Assembly (NCBI GenBank): GCA_002205965.3
Contig: NADL03000579.1
Location: forward strand, 558,001-622,000
DNA: 64,000 bases
Source of the DNA: Kappaphycus alvarezii
Taxonomy: Eukaryota; Rhodophyta; Florideophyceae; Gigartinales; Solieriaceae
Direction: 5' to 3'
The notes under the pieces were generated by a model that was given only the letters and a program-made list of their open reading frames with translations, was not told the DNA's origin and made no database searches. Both the position numbers and the translations under genes were made by a program. This document shows positions 33,161-45,182 of this stretch, piece by piece (position 1 is the stretch's first letter; each line of letters opens with the position of its first letter).

Positions 33161-33899
33161 AGTCTAAGGACCTTGGATGAAACTAATCAAAGACTTGAAC
33201 ATTAATTTTCACAAGCAAATGAAAACGATTGGTGTGCACCGTAATGAGCTCAACATCGCTTCAAAAAGAGTAGCCGAGATGGAATTGAGACAAGCTGCAT
33301 CAAACTCAAAATTCCCTAAAGTTCAATGAGTATTAGAATCTCAGTGGGAAAGGATCAATAGACATCTGGGTGATGTAGATAAATAGCTACCTTCGCGTTG
33401 CAGATGGAACATCTACAACGGGAACCGTATTGAGTTAACTCATATGTAATGCTCACGAGTGTCGGATTATATTCAAGAACACATAACCACTATGGGTAGT
33501 CAAGAATTTTTATAATCTAAATGAAAATCCTTTACAAAGATTCGAAACATTAAAAAAGACCAAAATATTCAGAGAAAAGCTATCAAAATGGAAGTAAATC
33601 AAGGGTGTTCAAAGTTTCAATGAGTAATTTCTTGGGTTCCTCCTCGAAATTGCGAATATCAGCGTAGAAGAGAGAATAGCCAGTCACACCCTGAAACTTA
33701 AAAGGAAAATACAAATAGAGATATGCACGAAAGCCTACAAATTTCTTGTAGAAGCAATGAACGATGCAGAACGTGTTGATTCAACTTAATGCAGATCATC
33801 AGCACCAAGTATTATTTTAATCCGTCCGCCCGTAACACAGACGACAGCTCAGGCTCTAGTGCTCATGGAATTTAGAAACATAAAACTCAAGAAGCTTAA

Positions 33900-34000
33900 A
33901 AAGTAAGATCGCAAAAAATTAATGCGAGAGGATGAGTGCTTATGTTGTTACAAAAAAGGGCACTTGACCAAGAATTGTTCAAAAGGCCGCCGGAACTAAT
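33900..34000 (+). pseudogene. Gypsy-3 gag zinc knuckle
   Basis: ECLCCYKKGHLTKNCSKGRRN: a perfect CX2CX4HX4C knuckle followed by basic residues and a stop. This is the nucleocapsid of Gag. The upstream sequence has helical, charged fragments without a continuous frame. Confidence 0.7.
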
Positions 34001-34869
34001 TGAAGACGCGCAGCTAGTTCTAAATCTCCACGAACCACAAAACAGGACATCATGCGAAGATACCTCCTTTGCACAACATTTTCAGCTTCCACTATTGAAG
34101 GATTTTTAAAGCAAAAACCTGCCTTCAGAACCTCTGAGAAGGTTCATTAAGTCACTACAGGCTTTCAAGAAGAAAAAAGCGAAGATATGTCTGGAATATT
34201 GATCTGGGCGAAACCATCTTCACTAAAAATTCTGTTTAAAGCAGTAAATTCCAATAAAAAAGTATTCATCTCGCGGAAATGATTAAGGACGCAGACGAAC
34301 AGTTAAAGGAAAAACGAAAAAATTGCAAAATTACCCCATGGGAACTATAATAAAAGACTATATTTTGCAGTAAGTCCGACGAAACCCTATAACGTAACCC
34401 TTGGAAAGCAATGGCTAGCAACTTTTAATGCAAGTATTCACAGCAAACTCAACATCATTTAGTTTAACTTAAAAAACAGAGTCATATAAGTTATTGGAGA
34501 CGAACTTCTAAGTTATTCATTCACATGTATTAATTTCCTTCTCATCTGTTTTTTCAGACTACAATCTCCTTTCGCTTTGCTTTCACACCTATTAAACAGC
34601 AGTTCAGAAACTAACTTGGAACAACCCTCTGATCTCCAAAAGATACTAGAAGGTTTTCCAACTTATTTCTGAGAGGCTTCCCAAAGGACTACCACTGAAG
34701 AGAAGAAAATATTTCAAAACAAAACTAGAATTAAAACTCAACCCCACAAAAATAAGGCTTATGTCGACTTTCACCGAAAAGTTAAATGAATTACAAAAAA
34801 ACTGGAGTAATTACTAAAATGGGAGTTTGTTAGATCCAGTGAGATCCCATTGGGTTCATTGATGTTTCT

Positions 34870-35990
34870 TGAGTCCAAAAAGAAAGTAAATGTAAAAATA
34901 AGCGTCGCCTATAGAGCTCTCAGCAAAATAACGAATAATAAAAGTTGCGCTCTTCGAAGAATTAATGAAATGTTTTGATTAATTGAAGGGTATTAAGGTA
35001 TATTCGAAAATCAATCTTCGCTTTGGCTATCAACAAATTCAATTCGACGAAGAATCAATCCCGCAGACAGCATTTTGAAAGAGAAACGGTCATTTTGAAT
35101 TCTCGGTATTACCTTTCGGATTGACTAATGCTCTAGCGTCATTCGTGTCTTTGATTAATTTCATTTTCAAAGATCAGCTGGTTGATTTTTTTATTATATA
35201 ATTACAAGATATTTTGTTTTAAGCAAGGCATGGAGCGGCTATTTTAGACATATTAGAGAATTATTATAAATAATGCCTAAGAAGAAACTATTTAGTAAGC
35301 TATGGAAATGAAGTTTCGGTGTAGCGACAGTCCCATATCTCTTAAATATAATCTCGGAGGAAGTAGTTGAAGCTGAGCCGCATGAAATCATGTTTATCGA
35401 GGACTGGTTGAGTCCGAAAACTAAAATTGGAGTTCAATATCTCCAAAGTACTGTAGCCCATTATCAGAAATTTATCAAAAACTGTGTAAAATTGCGAGAA
35501 ACTTGTCCTTATTGACAAATTATCCATATTCTGAATGTAGTAAAGAGGAAAATAACGCCTTGCGGAACTTTAAATCAGCAATTTCATCAGATCCGGTTCT
35601 TCGAACCTTCGCCCAGAATTACTTTTAATGGTGACCTCAGGCGCCTCAATCCATGCAACTGGTGCTTCATTGAAGCAAATACATGTAAAAGACCGAAAAG
35701 CTGTAGCTTTCTCATCTCTAACACTCAACGATACCGAGAAACTATCCAGTCTACAAAACGCAACTATGAACTATAGTTGATTTACTGAAATGATGGAAAT
35801 CATGCTTTATTGGCCAGAAGTTTGTAATAGAATCTGATCATTACTCTCATCGATACCTCGAAACACAACCACATTTGTCTCCAAAACGGGTCAGATGGTT
35901 AAAAACCTCGTTCAGGTCAATTTACAAATTCACCCGATACCTGAAAAGTCAAATATAGTTGCAGACAACCTTTCGAGACAATCAAAAACA
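34870..35990 (+). pseudogene. Gypsy-3 RT and RNase H
   Basis: VKISVAYRALSKITN, INLRFGYQQIQFDEESIPQ, GHFEFSVLPFGLTNALASF are recognisable gypsy RT blocks. Motif C reads stop-L-Q-D-I where YLDDI is expected, so both Tyr and the first catalytic Asp are lost. RNase H remnant: GASIHATGASLKQIHVKDRKAVAFSS and, further on, IPEKSNIVADNLSRQ. Confidence 0.75.
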
Positions 35991-36509
35991 TCTTTCAGAA
36001 CCAAAAAGCGAGGTTATGCTACGTCAAGTTCATAGAAAGAAGCATTATGCAGTGAACAACATTTTACAATCTACTATGCAGATTCAGACTTTACATGGCT
36101 CTACAGAGGAAAGAAAAAGGAAAGGGAAAAATATTTAATTCACAGAACATTTCAAAGACCAACGTGGCCCTTTCAAACCCCTTGGAAACCTTCTGTATCA
36201 AGATGAAAAATTGTGTGCCATAAGGGAGTTTTAATTTAAAACTGTTACATGATAACCATTGCATTCGAAATGCAGAGCACTTGGAAATTTCGAAGACGCC
36301 TGGAAAAAAAGCTCTAACGTACTACTGGAAACAGTTCATATCAGATTTCATAAAATAATGATGCAATGCATATGCCAAAGCGATGAATTTTCAATTAAAA
36401 AACCATCTGTTTTGTTACAATCATTACAGCAGCCCTCAGTAAAAATGGACACATATTACCATTGAATTCATCAATCAATTTCCAAAATAGAAGAATGGGA
36501 ACTTTGAAA

Positions 36510-37406
36510 CTTTTGTAGTGTTGGAAAGATTCATAGGGATTATTCCCTATGAACCAAACCTTGGTGCATCAAAAATTGCCTAATTGTCTAAGAATCAAGT
36601 CTATAGAGACCATGGACTTCCACTGAATAGCATATCAGATGGGGATCTGATCTTTTTTAGAGAATTTTGGATAAGTTTTATTACCATGGTAGGTACCTAA
36701 CTGTCGCCATTTTCAGCGTAAAATCCATACACGGACAGTAAAAGCGAAATAAGGAACCACAAATTAGAAGAAATGATTCGGTTATTTTTAGACTTCGCCA
36801 AAAACAAACTGGGATGATTACGTAGTTTATTTAAAGTTGACCAAAAATCGCCTGTTAATGCAAAGGCAACTCTCACGTTTTTTTCTTAATAATGGTATCC
36901 ATCCACAAACTATACCATTGGAAATACTTATAAGCCCAAATACAGCAGAAAATTCCTTCTTTCGCAAGATTCAAGCTGCCAACAGAGAAGCACAGAAATA
37001 AATTCAAAAGTCCATCATGCTTACTGCTAAATAATTTAAAAATAAAATGCCGCTTGTTTGTTATGGTGTTGGTTCAAAAGTATGGCTTTCAACAAAAAAA
37101 GAATTGTCGCTGGAAGAAAGATCAGGGTCCCGAGAACTAAACCCAAAGTATTGCGGACTATTCGAAATACTCAAGAAAATTGATGAAGCCTCTTACCTAC
37201 TTAAGCTTTCTCAGCCGATAATTGCACGAAATTTGCATGATGTTTTTCATGTTAGCTTGCTGAAATCACATAATGCTGACTGTTTCCACCGTGTTATTCA
37301 TCGACCTCCTCCACTAATATTCGAAGACGGGCATGAGGAGTTTGAAGTTAAAGGTATTCTAAGTCACAAAAATCAGCGATATAATGTCAAGTATTTAGTC
37401 AAATAG
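36510..37406 (+). pseudogene. Gypsy-3 integrase C-terminal part and chromodomain
   Basis: DHGLPLNSISDGDLIFFREFW corresponds to the integrase block with the second Asp. An open frame 37047-37406 gives GVGSKVWLSTKKELSLEE (GPY-type module, KYCGLFEILKKI), VFHVSLLKSHN, then RPPPLIFEDGHEEFEVKGILSHKN and YNVKYLVK, a chromodomain start cut by a stop just before the E-G that would follow. Relatives read YLVKWKG. Confidence 0.75.
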
Positions 37407-37849
37407 GAAGGAATTGATGATCATAAAAACTCCTAGATATCTGAGCAGGCAGAATTTAGCTAATTATGAGGAACTTTTTCCGTGACTACAAAAATTGAAG
37501 CGATTTTAATTTTTATGGGGAAGTGATGTGCTTTAGATTCCACGAATTTACCCTTGGAAGCACTTTTCACTACTTTTTTTTACATCGTAGTTCTTTTCTT
37601 TGTCTTTTGGATTTTCGGAAGTACCATTTCCTACCAATATGTCCTAGGAACATGAACGGGTTAGTGGAACTCAGTAACGCTGACGCTATCTTAATAAATA
37701 GGCTATCTCAAGAAACCACTGAAGAGCTCCCATTACTTTCAAATAATGTCAGTCTAGAATGATCCAGATTAGGGTAAGAGTTTCTATCTCTAAAATGGCC
37801 ACTATTGATCTGCATCATACCATAGAACTGCGTTTGGCGAATCTCGTGT

Positions 37850-39461
37850 TTGGTCGACCGTAGTTTCCTTAAAACACACACTGCTTCCCTTCATCATCTT
37901 CCCATCATATGATATCCTTTTCACCATCGCGATGGCCTTAAGTTGCTTGCCCAATGAGGAAAAAGAAATAACACAAGGCTCCGTGGCGTCGCTTGCCGGA
38001 ACCTCCTCTTAAAAATCTTCCACGACATTGTCCACCATTTTCGACTCGTTGGTAGGTTGATAAACAATGGGGCCGTTGTCTGCCTGTATCAATGCACTCA
38101 TGCTCATTCAGCTGGGCGGCGAATAGAGCCTACTGACAGATTCATTCAAAACACTGCCGATGTTCGCGTCGCTCTCGATAGCACCTTAGTCCATATATCA
38201 ATTCCTGTGCCTATAAATTATACCAGTATGTCAAAAGCAATTCGCAATTACTGCAGAACGTAGCTCCACACATGCCGTCGGCAACCACCGCATACCTGTA
38301 AGAAGATATATATTGCAGATATCTTTTGCGCCCTCGTCTGCTAAGTCCAAAAACCTGTCGCACTGTAGCCGCCTGTAACCCTTTTTGAAAGAAGCGGTAA
38401 TCCCAGCGTCCATCGGCTGCAGTTTGGAGATGTTATTCGGCGGCAAATATATATTTGTAACGTTTTCGAGGTTCGGGAGCAGCTTAGACGGATGAAAATG
38501 AACAGAAAAGTAACCCAAGAGAAACGCAACCCTCCTGCCCAGCTCCATGCTAATGATTGAGCTAAAACTCTGTATCCATTCACAGAACATATCTGTCGTC
38601 ATCCACGGGCTTTCATAAGTGTCATAATCGTAGCCAAGGTTCTCACCATTGTTCCTTCCAAACGCTGGTGGCCTTTGCGCATGACCAATGGATGGAAGAT
38701 CGCTTTTTGCGAGCCGTCTACATTTGCGCAGGGTGTGAACATCACTTGCCTCTTGTTCTTCTTCAGTCCGGAAAGCCGGTGGTGCGCAATGGTCTGATCT
38801 GATGCAAGCTTACTAAAAACCAGATTCGTCCGCTAAAAAAAATCCAGAAGCTCAAACCCTCTAGACATCTCCACTAGCTTCGATAGCTCCCTTATTACAA
38901 CCGTATGATCCACAGTTATCCCAACCGTATGATCGACAGTCCTTGATTCTCCTTGCAATTTGTAGCATTTGAGATGTCACTGCTTCTTGAACCTATCCAG
39001 CCAGCCCTGAGAGAAGTTGAGAGTTAGAACTGGGAAGAGGCCAATTTCGGCAAGCTGCTGAATTCGACGGGCTTTTTGTTTAATTAATTCAACAGTTGGC
39101 ATATGCATATGCTCCGCTAGGTCCACGATCCATGCGAAAAGATTTCATTCAAGTCGTTGTGAGCGCCCTTAGCTCTTACCGTTTCGAACCATTTGAAGAA
39201 AGATCAGCGCGGGGAATCTGTGCGAAGGATTTGCGAGACAGTGGTGGTGCTCGGTTTCTTCAGAAGCCGGAAATATTCTTGTGCCGACAGAGCTACTTTA
39301 TTCAATGTAAAGCTTTTCCCCTGGGCCTTACATCTCTCGACTACCGTCCAAATCAACTTTTTCAGCTCAAAAGCTAAGGAAACATGTTTCATCTTGAAGA
39401 AAGCAGATAACTCGGAAGGCTGCAGTTTCGTCCGAGTTTCCTGCCCCTTAATGCGTTGCAA
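37850..39461 (-). pseudogene. Pogo/Tigger-like (Tc1/mariner superfamily) transposase
   Basis: Minus strand. The N-terminal segment (39461-39204) is helix-turn-helix-like: LNKVALSAQEYFRLLKKPSTTTVSQIL. After a broken middle, 38602-38231 reads MTTDMFCEWIQSF, FHPSKLLPNLENVTNIYLPPNN and SKLQPMDAGITASFKKGYRR, the YLPPNxxSxLQPxDAGI signature of the DDE_1 (pogo/jerky/CENP-B) family. A stop follows ANCF near 38230, with HTGII after it. The DxxxxH part (usually L-x-D-N) reads LGYFSVHFH, so a catalytic Asp appears lost. Terminal inverted repeats were not found. Confidence 0.75.
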
Positions 39462-39469
39462 CCTAAACT

Positions 39470-40948
39470 AAAGTACTCTACTCCTCTATATATCATCTTG
39501 CTGACAGTTGCAAATAAGAGACATGTAAAATGTTGATTTTCTTTTAATTTTATAGGATTCCCGGCATAAGAACACCTCAGTAATTTCAAGTACCGCAACA
39601 CTTCAATTGTCACAGTATCACTTACCGCGACATCACTGTAGCAGAGGACTCCTATACGAGTCATAGTAGCCTTAACTATCTAAAATATCTACAAACGATA
39701 CGTTCGTGTAGTGTTTGTACGAAAATCGGCCGTTTGTGTAACTTTCTGACATATTATTGTGCTTCAGCATGCTTTATGTTGAATTTGTCTGAAAAAATCT
39801 CGTTTTATAGAAGAACTGGCGTTCTGATGTCTATCATAGAATTCTTATTATATGAGGACAAGGTTTGTGAATAATGTTTTAAAACTTTCTGTAGTTTTTA
39901 GGTCTAAAGTTTACCTCTAACAGTATGAACAGCTCGATCAAAACAAAGTTTTCGGTAACTTTCTCAAGGTACGAATCATTCCTTTCGTCCGGATAATATT
40001 TGATATTGGTGTCAATTTGCATTAAAACATTCTTCCAATACTTAACAGTAGATGAAATTACGTTACTTATGCAGCATCAACGCTACCAAGTACTTAATAC
40101 TGTAATTTTGTGTTTGTAGAGAAATCTTTTAACAAACATTTCTCAAAACAAAAAAAAGCGCTGTTGTTATTGTAAATTTTGTTATGATAAAACGTTTCGT
40201 TCTCTGTGGCTAAGAAAACACCTGGGCAAGCAATGGACTTTTTTCAGTTTTCTTTTCTGTAGTTGCTGCTGATAAAGTTGTCTTTGGTAACTTGGCAGTT
40301 GATAACGCTGTTGCGGATGTCGTAGTTGTTGAGTTTGAAACTGTTTTTGTTGTTGACGCCGGTGATGACCTTAGTGTTTTAGCTACAGACTGTTCTTATA
40401 CAACTTTTCCTGAGTCCCTAATTTCGAACTGTGGCTTAAAAATTGAATGATATTTTTTTCTGGCTATTTGATGAGATATATTACACTTAAAAAATATAAT
40501 TTATAGGCCCTGAGAGATATACTGTAGATAAGGCCCCTGCAAAGCTAATTTGTCCTTGTCCCTCCCGAGAGCCAAGAGTGTTCTCGACAGGAATTTATTT
40601 GAAACTATTTGATACGAGTTGCTTTAGTCAAATCATATGAGCGGTAGAGTTCGTTGGCACTTGTTCTATTGCATTTTGTGCTTCCACCAATTTTATAGAA
40701 ATAGTAGTTCAGACCGATTCCGTTGAATTAAAAAGGTTCACACATTTCAACAGTGCTGTTATTCTCTTCATACCAAGAAAATAGTCATTCGAACCCTTTC
40801 AAGATAGCCTTTTTTAAGTCAATTTCTACATATATATATGGAATATGACACATTGTGCCGTATAAGAGGACAAGTCTATTGTAAATAAGCGCTAGGCGCT
40901 GAGGAAAGGAGCTCGGTGCAAAGAAAGTGCCTTCCTGGAATTTTTAGT
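39470..40948. other. AT-rich spacer, no gene seen
   Basis: Short frames only. GTTGTTGTTGACGCC-type runs near 40330-40375 give Val/Asp-rich peptides on the plus strand, with no family resemblance. Confidence 0.4.
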
Positions 40949-41096
40949 GATTTCGTGCAGTGTTTGTTGCGGTGCGTTATTGGCTTCCGATCTCAAAGTA
41001 TCCCAACGCGAAAAATATTTAAGATTTCGTGCAGTGTTTGTTGCGGTGCGTTATTGGCTTCCGATCTCAAAGTATCCCAACGCGAAAAATATTTAA
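40949..41096 (+). repeat. Perfect tandem duplication, 2 x 74 bp
   Basis: Unit 40949-41022 and unit 41023-41096 are identical base for base (GATTTCGTGCAGTG ... CGAAAAATATTTAA). Identity implies a very recent event, or an assembly artefact. Confidence 0.95.
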
Positions 41097-41259
41097 ATAC
41101 TTTCACAAGACATGCAAATGGTTTAGGGGGAAATTTTGAGTAATTTAATATTTGGAAAGTGATGTCACTTCTTGAAGTGAGGCAACATGTTCTCTTAAGG
41201 ATTGCGGTGAATGGCTGTGAGCTTACAGAATACTAGGTCAGCGTTTCGTTCTCGTCACC

Positions 41260-41526
41260 CTATAAAACAGGCCTGAGTCCGGGCATCAGGCAGGGAATAT
41301 TGGACATTAATGCATATGCAGCGTTCTTTTGAGTGAAATCTTCTCTTACATTTATATAGGTCACTGTTCTACTTACCTCAATGTTCCGTGCGAAGTTGCC
41401 TACTTGCGCGTAGGAATCTGGGTGAAAATCTCCTCGAGTGGAGATGGGGACGGAAACTAATCTATTTTTGGTACAGCTCGCGATAAATGACACATTTCTC
41501 TTCACTTTTCCCATCTTTCCCAGCAT
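41260..41526 (-). pseudogene. A5 C terminus
   Basis: SFIASCTKNRLVSVPISTRGDFHPDSY aligns with A2 SFIASSAGSRLVPVPISTL and GWHPDA. Ends MSNIPCLMPGLRPVL, the degenerate SNAACLL signature. Confidence 0.7.
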
Positions 41527-41881
41527 TGAGTGAGCTCAGCATGTTGTAGTTGCGAGCACTTCTGCGGAAGAGTCCAAATGGGTTGAAGAAGGTGGTTTCG
41601 AAAACGTCCATGCCGCCGGTATGTCACATTGTAATAATTAAGTTGTATGCGCAGATTGAAAACGATAATTCAAAATAAAAGACTAGAAAATTACCTGTAT
41701 AGTATTGAAAAAATAATAACTAGAGCCTCAACATTTATTGATGGCACTATCGATGGAGATGGTGTACTCAGCCGAGGCTTGCTAAATTTATCTAAATTCC
41801 TAGGACTTTTTACATTGTACATCAGAGTAGAACTGCTAAAAAGATAGTTAAAAATTCTGTAGACCAAATTAATGTTCAGTG

Positions 41882-42311
41882 GTGGTAGATCTTTATTTGT
41901 CATACAATGTCGCACAGAGGCGTGCGGAGGGTATTTATAAATTAACTACGGATGCGGGCGGCGGGTAGAAACTTGTCGCGCCTGCATTATTTGGAGACTA
42001 AATGCAAAACGGGTAACGAAGTCGCGGAGCTCCTGATGAGGGGAGGAACCGCGACGAGAAGCAGCGAAGGAAGCAAGGCGGCGGAAAAAAGCCTTACCGT
42101 CGTCGCCCAAGGCGCCATAGATATCAATCCCGACGGGGGAGAGGAGGATATCGTTTCGGTTGCAGTAAGTGCCGTAATGACGATGTTTCTCGCGCTCTGC
42201 GAGTGTCGCGGCGGTATGTTCAGTAACATTTATAGATTGGTTCTCATGGTCATCATTAAACCAAATAATAAATTGGTTACAGTAATTATAACTGTGGAAT
42301 TTATAGATCAA
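41882..42311 (-). pseudogene. Family B C-terminal fragment and 3' end
   Basis: Minus strand: AATLAEREKHRHYGTYC, ILSPVGIDIYGALGDDGKAFFRRLASF, then a stop at about 41957. The first part matches the fragment at 58902-59289 (TLAEREKHYHYGTYC, ILSPVGIDI). The segment after the RLE core of related protist retrotransposons has this shape (A-x-x-A-E-x-x-K-x-x-x-Y, then E/D-x-x-G-x-x-G). The 3' untranslated part (CCCTCCGCACGCCTCTGTGCGAC) recurs at 63619-63708. AATAAAGA lies just downstream on the minus strand. Confidence 0.65.
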
Positions 42312-42559
42312 CTAACATGAAAACAATTACTTCACATACTACATATTAGAAAAGGGCCAATGAGAATCAAATAAAACTATTAATATATGATTCTCAACAA
42401 AAAACTCTAGGCCTCCAATAAAGTATTGTTTTACAATTCATCATCGCTTCATTCGATGTAAAAACAAATTAAAAACTTTCCCAGTGTTTTTAATTTTCTT
42501 ATTCAATTCTCACACCAATTGTGCTATTATCGTCTCTGGTGCAGTGACGGCCTGCCCCC

Positions 42560-43341
42560 AGTTCCACCCTTGCGTATCGAACTATTTTCCCAGATCAATG
42601 ACCGGGAGACCAATCTGACGACCGTGGCGCCACTTTCTTTCGCTTCCATGCAAGCAATGTAAAAGTTTTTCTTGGAAACACTTGGTCATTTCAGGGCAAT
42701 TCTTCTTTGGGCGTGGTTTCTGTGGAAGAAAAAGTAAGACTTAGCAATTATAATGGAGCCACAACGATAATTGTCTTGGTTCAATGTTTATCTTAAGTCC
42801 CGGACATGGGTCACAGTGCACCAATGCGTTCGCACCGGAGAGAGCCGTAGAGCCCGAAAAACCTGCCCCCTGTTATTCCCGATTTTTACCTCTTGAGGCG
42901 CTATTTCGTGGATTGCTTCCGTCAAGGTATTCTGCGATCGGATTTCGCTAGAACAGAAAGCACTGAACGGTGTTTTAATCCAGTATTGCGTGCATGGAAG
43001 GGACCAGTCTCTTTGTACTTTCGAGGTGTCTGGGTATGTTGATATATTTCTGATCGAAGAGGGCAGAAAGACTGCGCACACTTGTTTGAGGTCGCGCTGG
43101 AGGAAAGGAAGGAAGCGGCTGTGATGTCATTTGAATATGTGAATCCCATCCCAAGCTATGTTTTCCGTGTCTTTTGCATTATTGGGAGCTGTAGTGTTCG
43201 AAATATGTCATAGCCGAGTACTCCTCCATCGACTATCCGCACGCACTTCTCCATTATCTCATCAAATTTCGCAGCGCCCTCTTTCGCGTATGATGCTTGT
43301 ACCACCAGTAACAGGTCCGTACGGTACTTACTCAGAGGCAC
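42560..43341 (-). pseudogene. A5 RT connection and knuckle region
   Basis: VVQASYAKEGAAKFDEIMEKC, GGVLGYDIFRTLQLPI, AASFLSSSATSNKCAQSFCP, HEIAPQEVKIGNNRGQVFRA are family A peptides with frameshifts between them. Further on, ALVHCDPCPGLK and NCPEM ... LLHCLHGSERKWRHG represent the knuckle, with GDH degenerated. Its upstream continuation past the inserted copy (43510-43570) reads FQLLRN before the frame is lost. Confidence 0.75.
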
Positions 43342-43497
43342 ACTGCCGCGGCCGCAACGTCCAACGCAGCCTGTCTGCTGGGGGGGCCCTGAGCCGGCTT
43401 TCTAGGGTAATTTTAGAGGTATTACTGTGCACCCTGTAGGATACTTCGGGCCACAACCGACCATATTTTTCAAATATTAAGTCAACCCACATTTTCC
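43316..43497 (+). mobile_element. 182-bp 5'-truncated family A 3' end with 12-bp target duplication
   Basis: CCAGTAACAGGT flanks it at 43304-43315 and 43498-43509. Inside: TVLTQRHTAAAATSNAACLLGGP and a stop, then the tail CCGACCATATTTTTCAAATATTAAGTCAACCC ending TTTTCC. It sits in the opposite orientation inside A5 and interrupts the A5 peptide Y-L-L-L-V-V. A closely similar copy is at 56400-56606 (minus strand). Confidence 0.82.
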
Positions 43498-43519
43498 CCA
43501 GTAACAGGTAGCCAATATT

Positions 43520-44230
43520 TCGAACATCGAAATATTACGCAGAAGCTGGAAAGAGATCTGCGTGTCCTGGAGGTTGATGATAATGTCTGGGAACGGGTTC
43601 GAAGACTCAGGGTAGTCTGTGGAATAATCTAGGAAAAATCTTTGCAGCCAACTGAAGCGTTCAAAGCGGCTGCACTTTCACTGTACATTTGGGTTTAGCT
43701 ACTCAACAAGCCAAAAGACCCCAAGGACTTCTCCCATAGATGTATTGAGCTCATACTATTCAAGAAAAAACCGAAGTACGAGCAAACCCGGGCCAATGCA
43801 ATTAACAGCGTAAACCACCACGAATGTTGCTCTTGCAGCAGTACTCAAGCAACTCCGTGCTTTGAAGCAAAAAACCGCCAACCAAAACGGAACTTCAAGT
43901 CTGGACACTACCACATCTCGTAAGGGATCCCGAACCTCCGGGATTCAGACGAACACTGCCGTGATCCAGATCACCTTCGCAACCGAGCCGGAAAACCTAA
44001 GGCCAAAGAACTGAACATCAACTACGCGGCGATAGCCCCTATTATTCATCATTGTATCTCCACTGACGACCAGGATTCAGACACCAAATCCGACGGGCCC
44101 GAAATTACGTTTAGCTTCGACTCCGGCGCCCAACATTCACTCCTCAATCCCTCCTCAAGGACCATGCGAAAACTAATCACCCCAATTCCTACCACTTCCG
44201 TCGTCTCTTAATAGCCTCACTGCACGAACG
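43520..44230 (+). pseudogene. LTR-retrotransposon gag/protease remnant
   Basis: After several stops the frame around 43840-44210 reads LKQLRALKQKTANQNG, VIQITFATEPENLRPKELNINYAAIAP and ITFSFDSGAQHSLLNPS, where F-D-S-G-A is a retropepsin-type active site. No RT follows. The stretch 44336-44659 is open on the same strand but Pro/His/Gln-rich and unrecognised. Neighbouring LTRs are on the minus strand, so they are not its ends. Confidence 0.5.
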
Positions 44231-45182
44231 CCTGCACCGCTAAACTTTCAGATCAAAAATAGTTAATGGCACCTCCTCGCCCTCTCTAATCCGAGGATTC
44301 GAGCGAGCTTACCATCCGTAAACTCCCTTGCGATCATGTATTGGCCGGTTATTCTCAAGTCCACCAAATCCATAACCACTTACGTATGCCACGGCAAACC
44401 ACTCTTACTCGCTCAAGCCAATTGGAACCTGTGCAAACAAGGCTATACAATCCCCGACAAAACTGACCTCGCACGGATCCATACACTCGACCACTACATA
44501 TCGGGTAAAAGGAAGCCAGACACAATACCGGACCACTACCCCCATCAGCTTCAACACCAAGAACCTCCTCACAATCGCCAATCCCAGAAATCAACCTCTA
44601 CCCACCCCCCGAAAAACTTCCCGATGCCTCCTTGTCACCATCTGCAGCAAACTGCGTAAAAAAGATGCACCTAAAGTTCCGCCTACAGACCTACAGCTTA
44701 ACGCTATGCCTACATCGACCATACACAACAAAACGCCTGAAGTTGAACCATACCCTACTACGTTTTCTGCAGCGTGTGGTAAATCATGTAACGGTAGCCT
44801 GAATACCAGCCAGTCTCAAGCAATCACTCCCTCCAATAACATGCTTCCCATGTATTTATGCCAAACTCACTGACTGCCTTCACTTTTCTCGCCTAAATAA
44901 TAATGCAATCAGTAGCTACATCAGAACCGATACATTTGTGCCTATAAACCGAAAATATAAGCACTATAACAACAAAAGCACAGTAAAAAACACTTGCTAC
45001 CCTTACCGATGCGGAAAGTCGCTACCTGACATCCTACTTTGTAATTCATCGCAAAAAGTCACATTGGACACCTTAACACACACGGCCATCATCCACACAC
45101 CCCACAGCTACCCAAAGCACACCACCAGAACCGACATTACAAGAGAAGTACTAATCGCCGAACTGAAGTCCTTCTAGCAACG
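44231..45182. other. C-rich decayed sequence downstream of the protease remnant
   Basis: Open frames 44336-44659 and 44938-45177 (plus strand) have low-complexity composition (Pro, His, Thr). They may be the remains of the linker and polymerase of the same element. No catalytic motif was seen. Confidence 0.35.

Larger units (their letters stand above)
33170..37490 (+). mobile_element. Heavily decayed chromodomain gypsy element (gypsy-3)
   Basis: Retains landmarks in gypsy order: zinc knuckle (33938-33979), RT (34870-35225), RNase H (35620-35990), integrase (36510-37050) and a GPY-chromodomain segment (37047-37406). A purine stretch TATGGGGAAG at 37514-37523 followed by TGATGTGC may mark the 3' LTR start. 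I could not identify matching LTRs. Confidence 0.75.
41260..43570 (-). mobile_element. Non-LTR retrotransposon copy A5 (minus strand, interrupted)
   Basis: Minus-strand family A blocks: RT connection (about 43570-42785), knuckle region (to about 42560), then after roughly 1 kb of other sequence the C terminus (41526-41260, SFIASCTKNRLVSVPIST ... MSNIPCLMPGL). The intervening 41560-42540 holds a family B fragment. The endonuclease core is missing. A short A copy at 43316-43497 interrupts it in the opposite orientation. Confidence 0.75.

Noticed and set aside
41952-42320. 122-codon plus-strand frame with a hydrophobic C terminus
   Set aside because: The minus strand encodes the family B peptide shared with 58902-59289 (TLAEREKH, ILSPVGID), so the plus frame is a shadow.
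43156-43439. Plus-strand 93-codon frame crossing the A5 / truncated-copy junction
   Set aside because: It runs antisense through A5 and then out of frame through the truncated A copy. It is an artefact of the junction.
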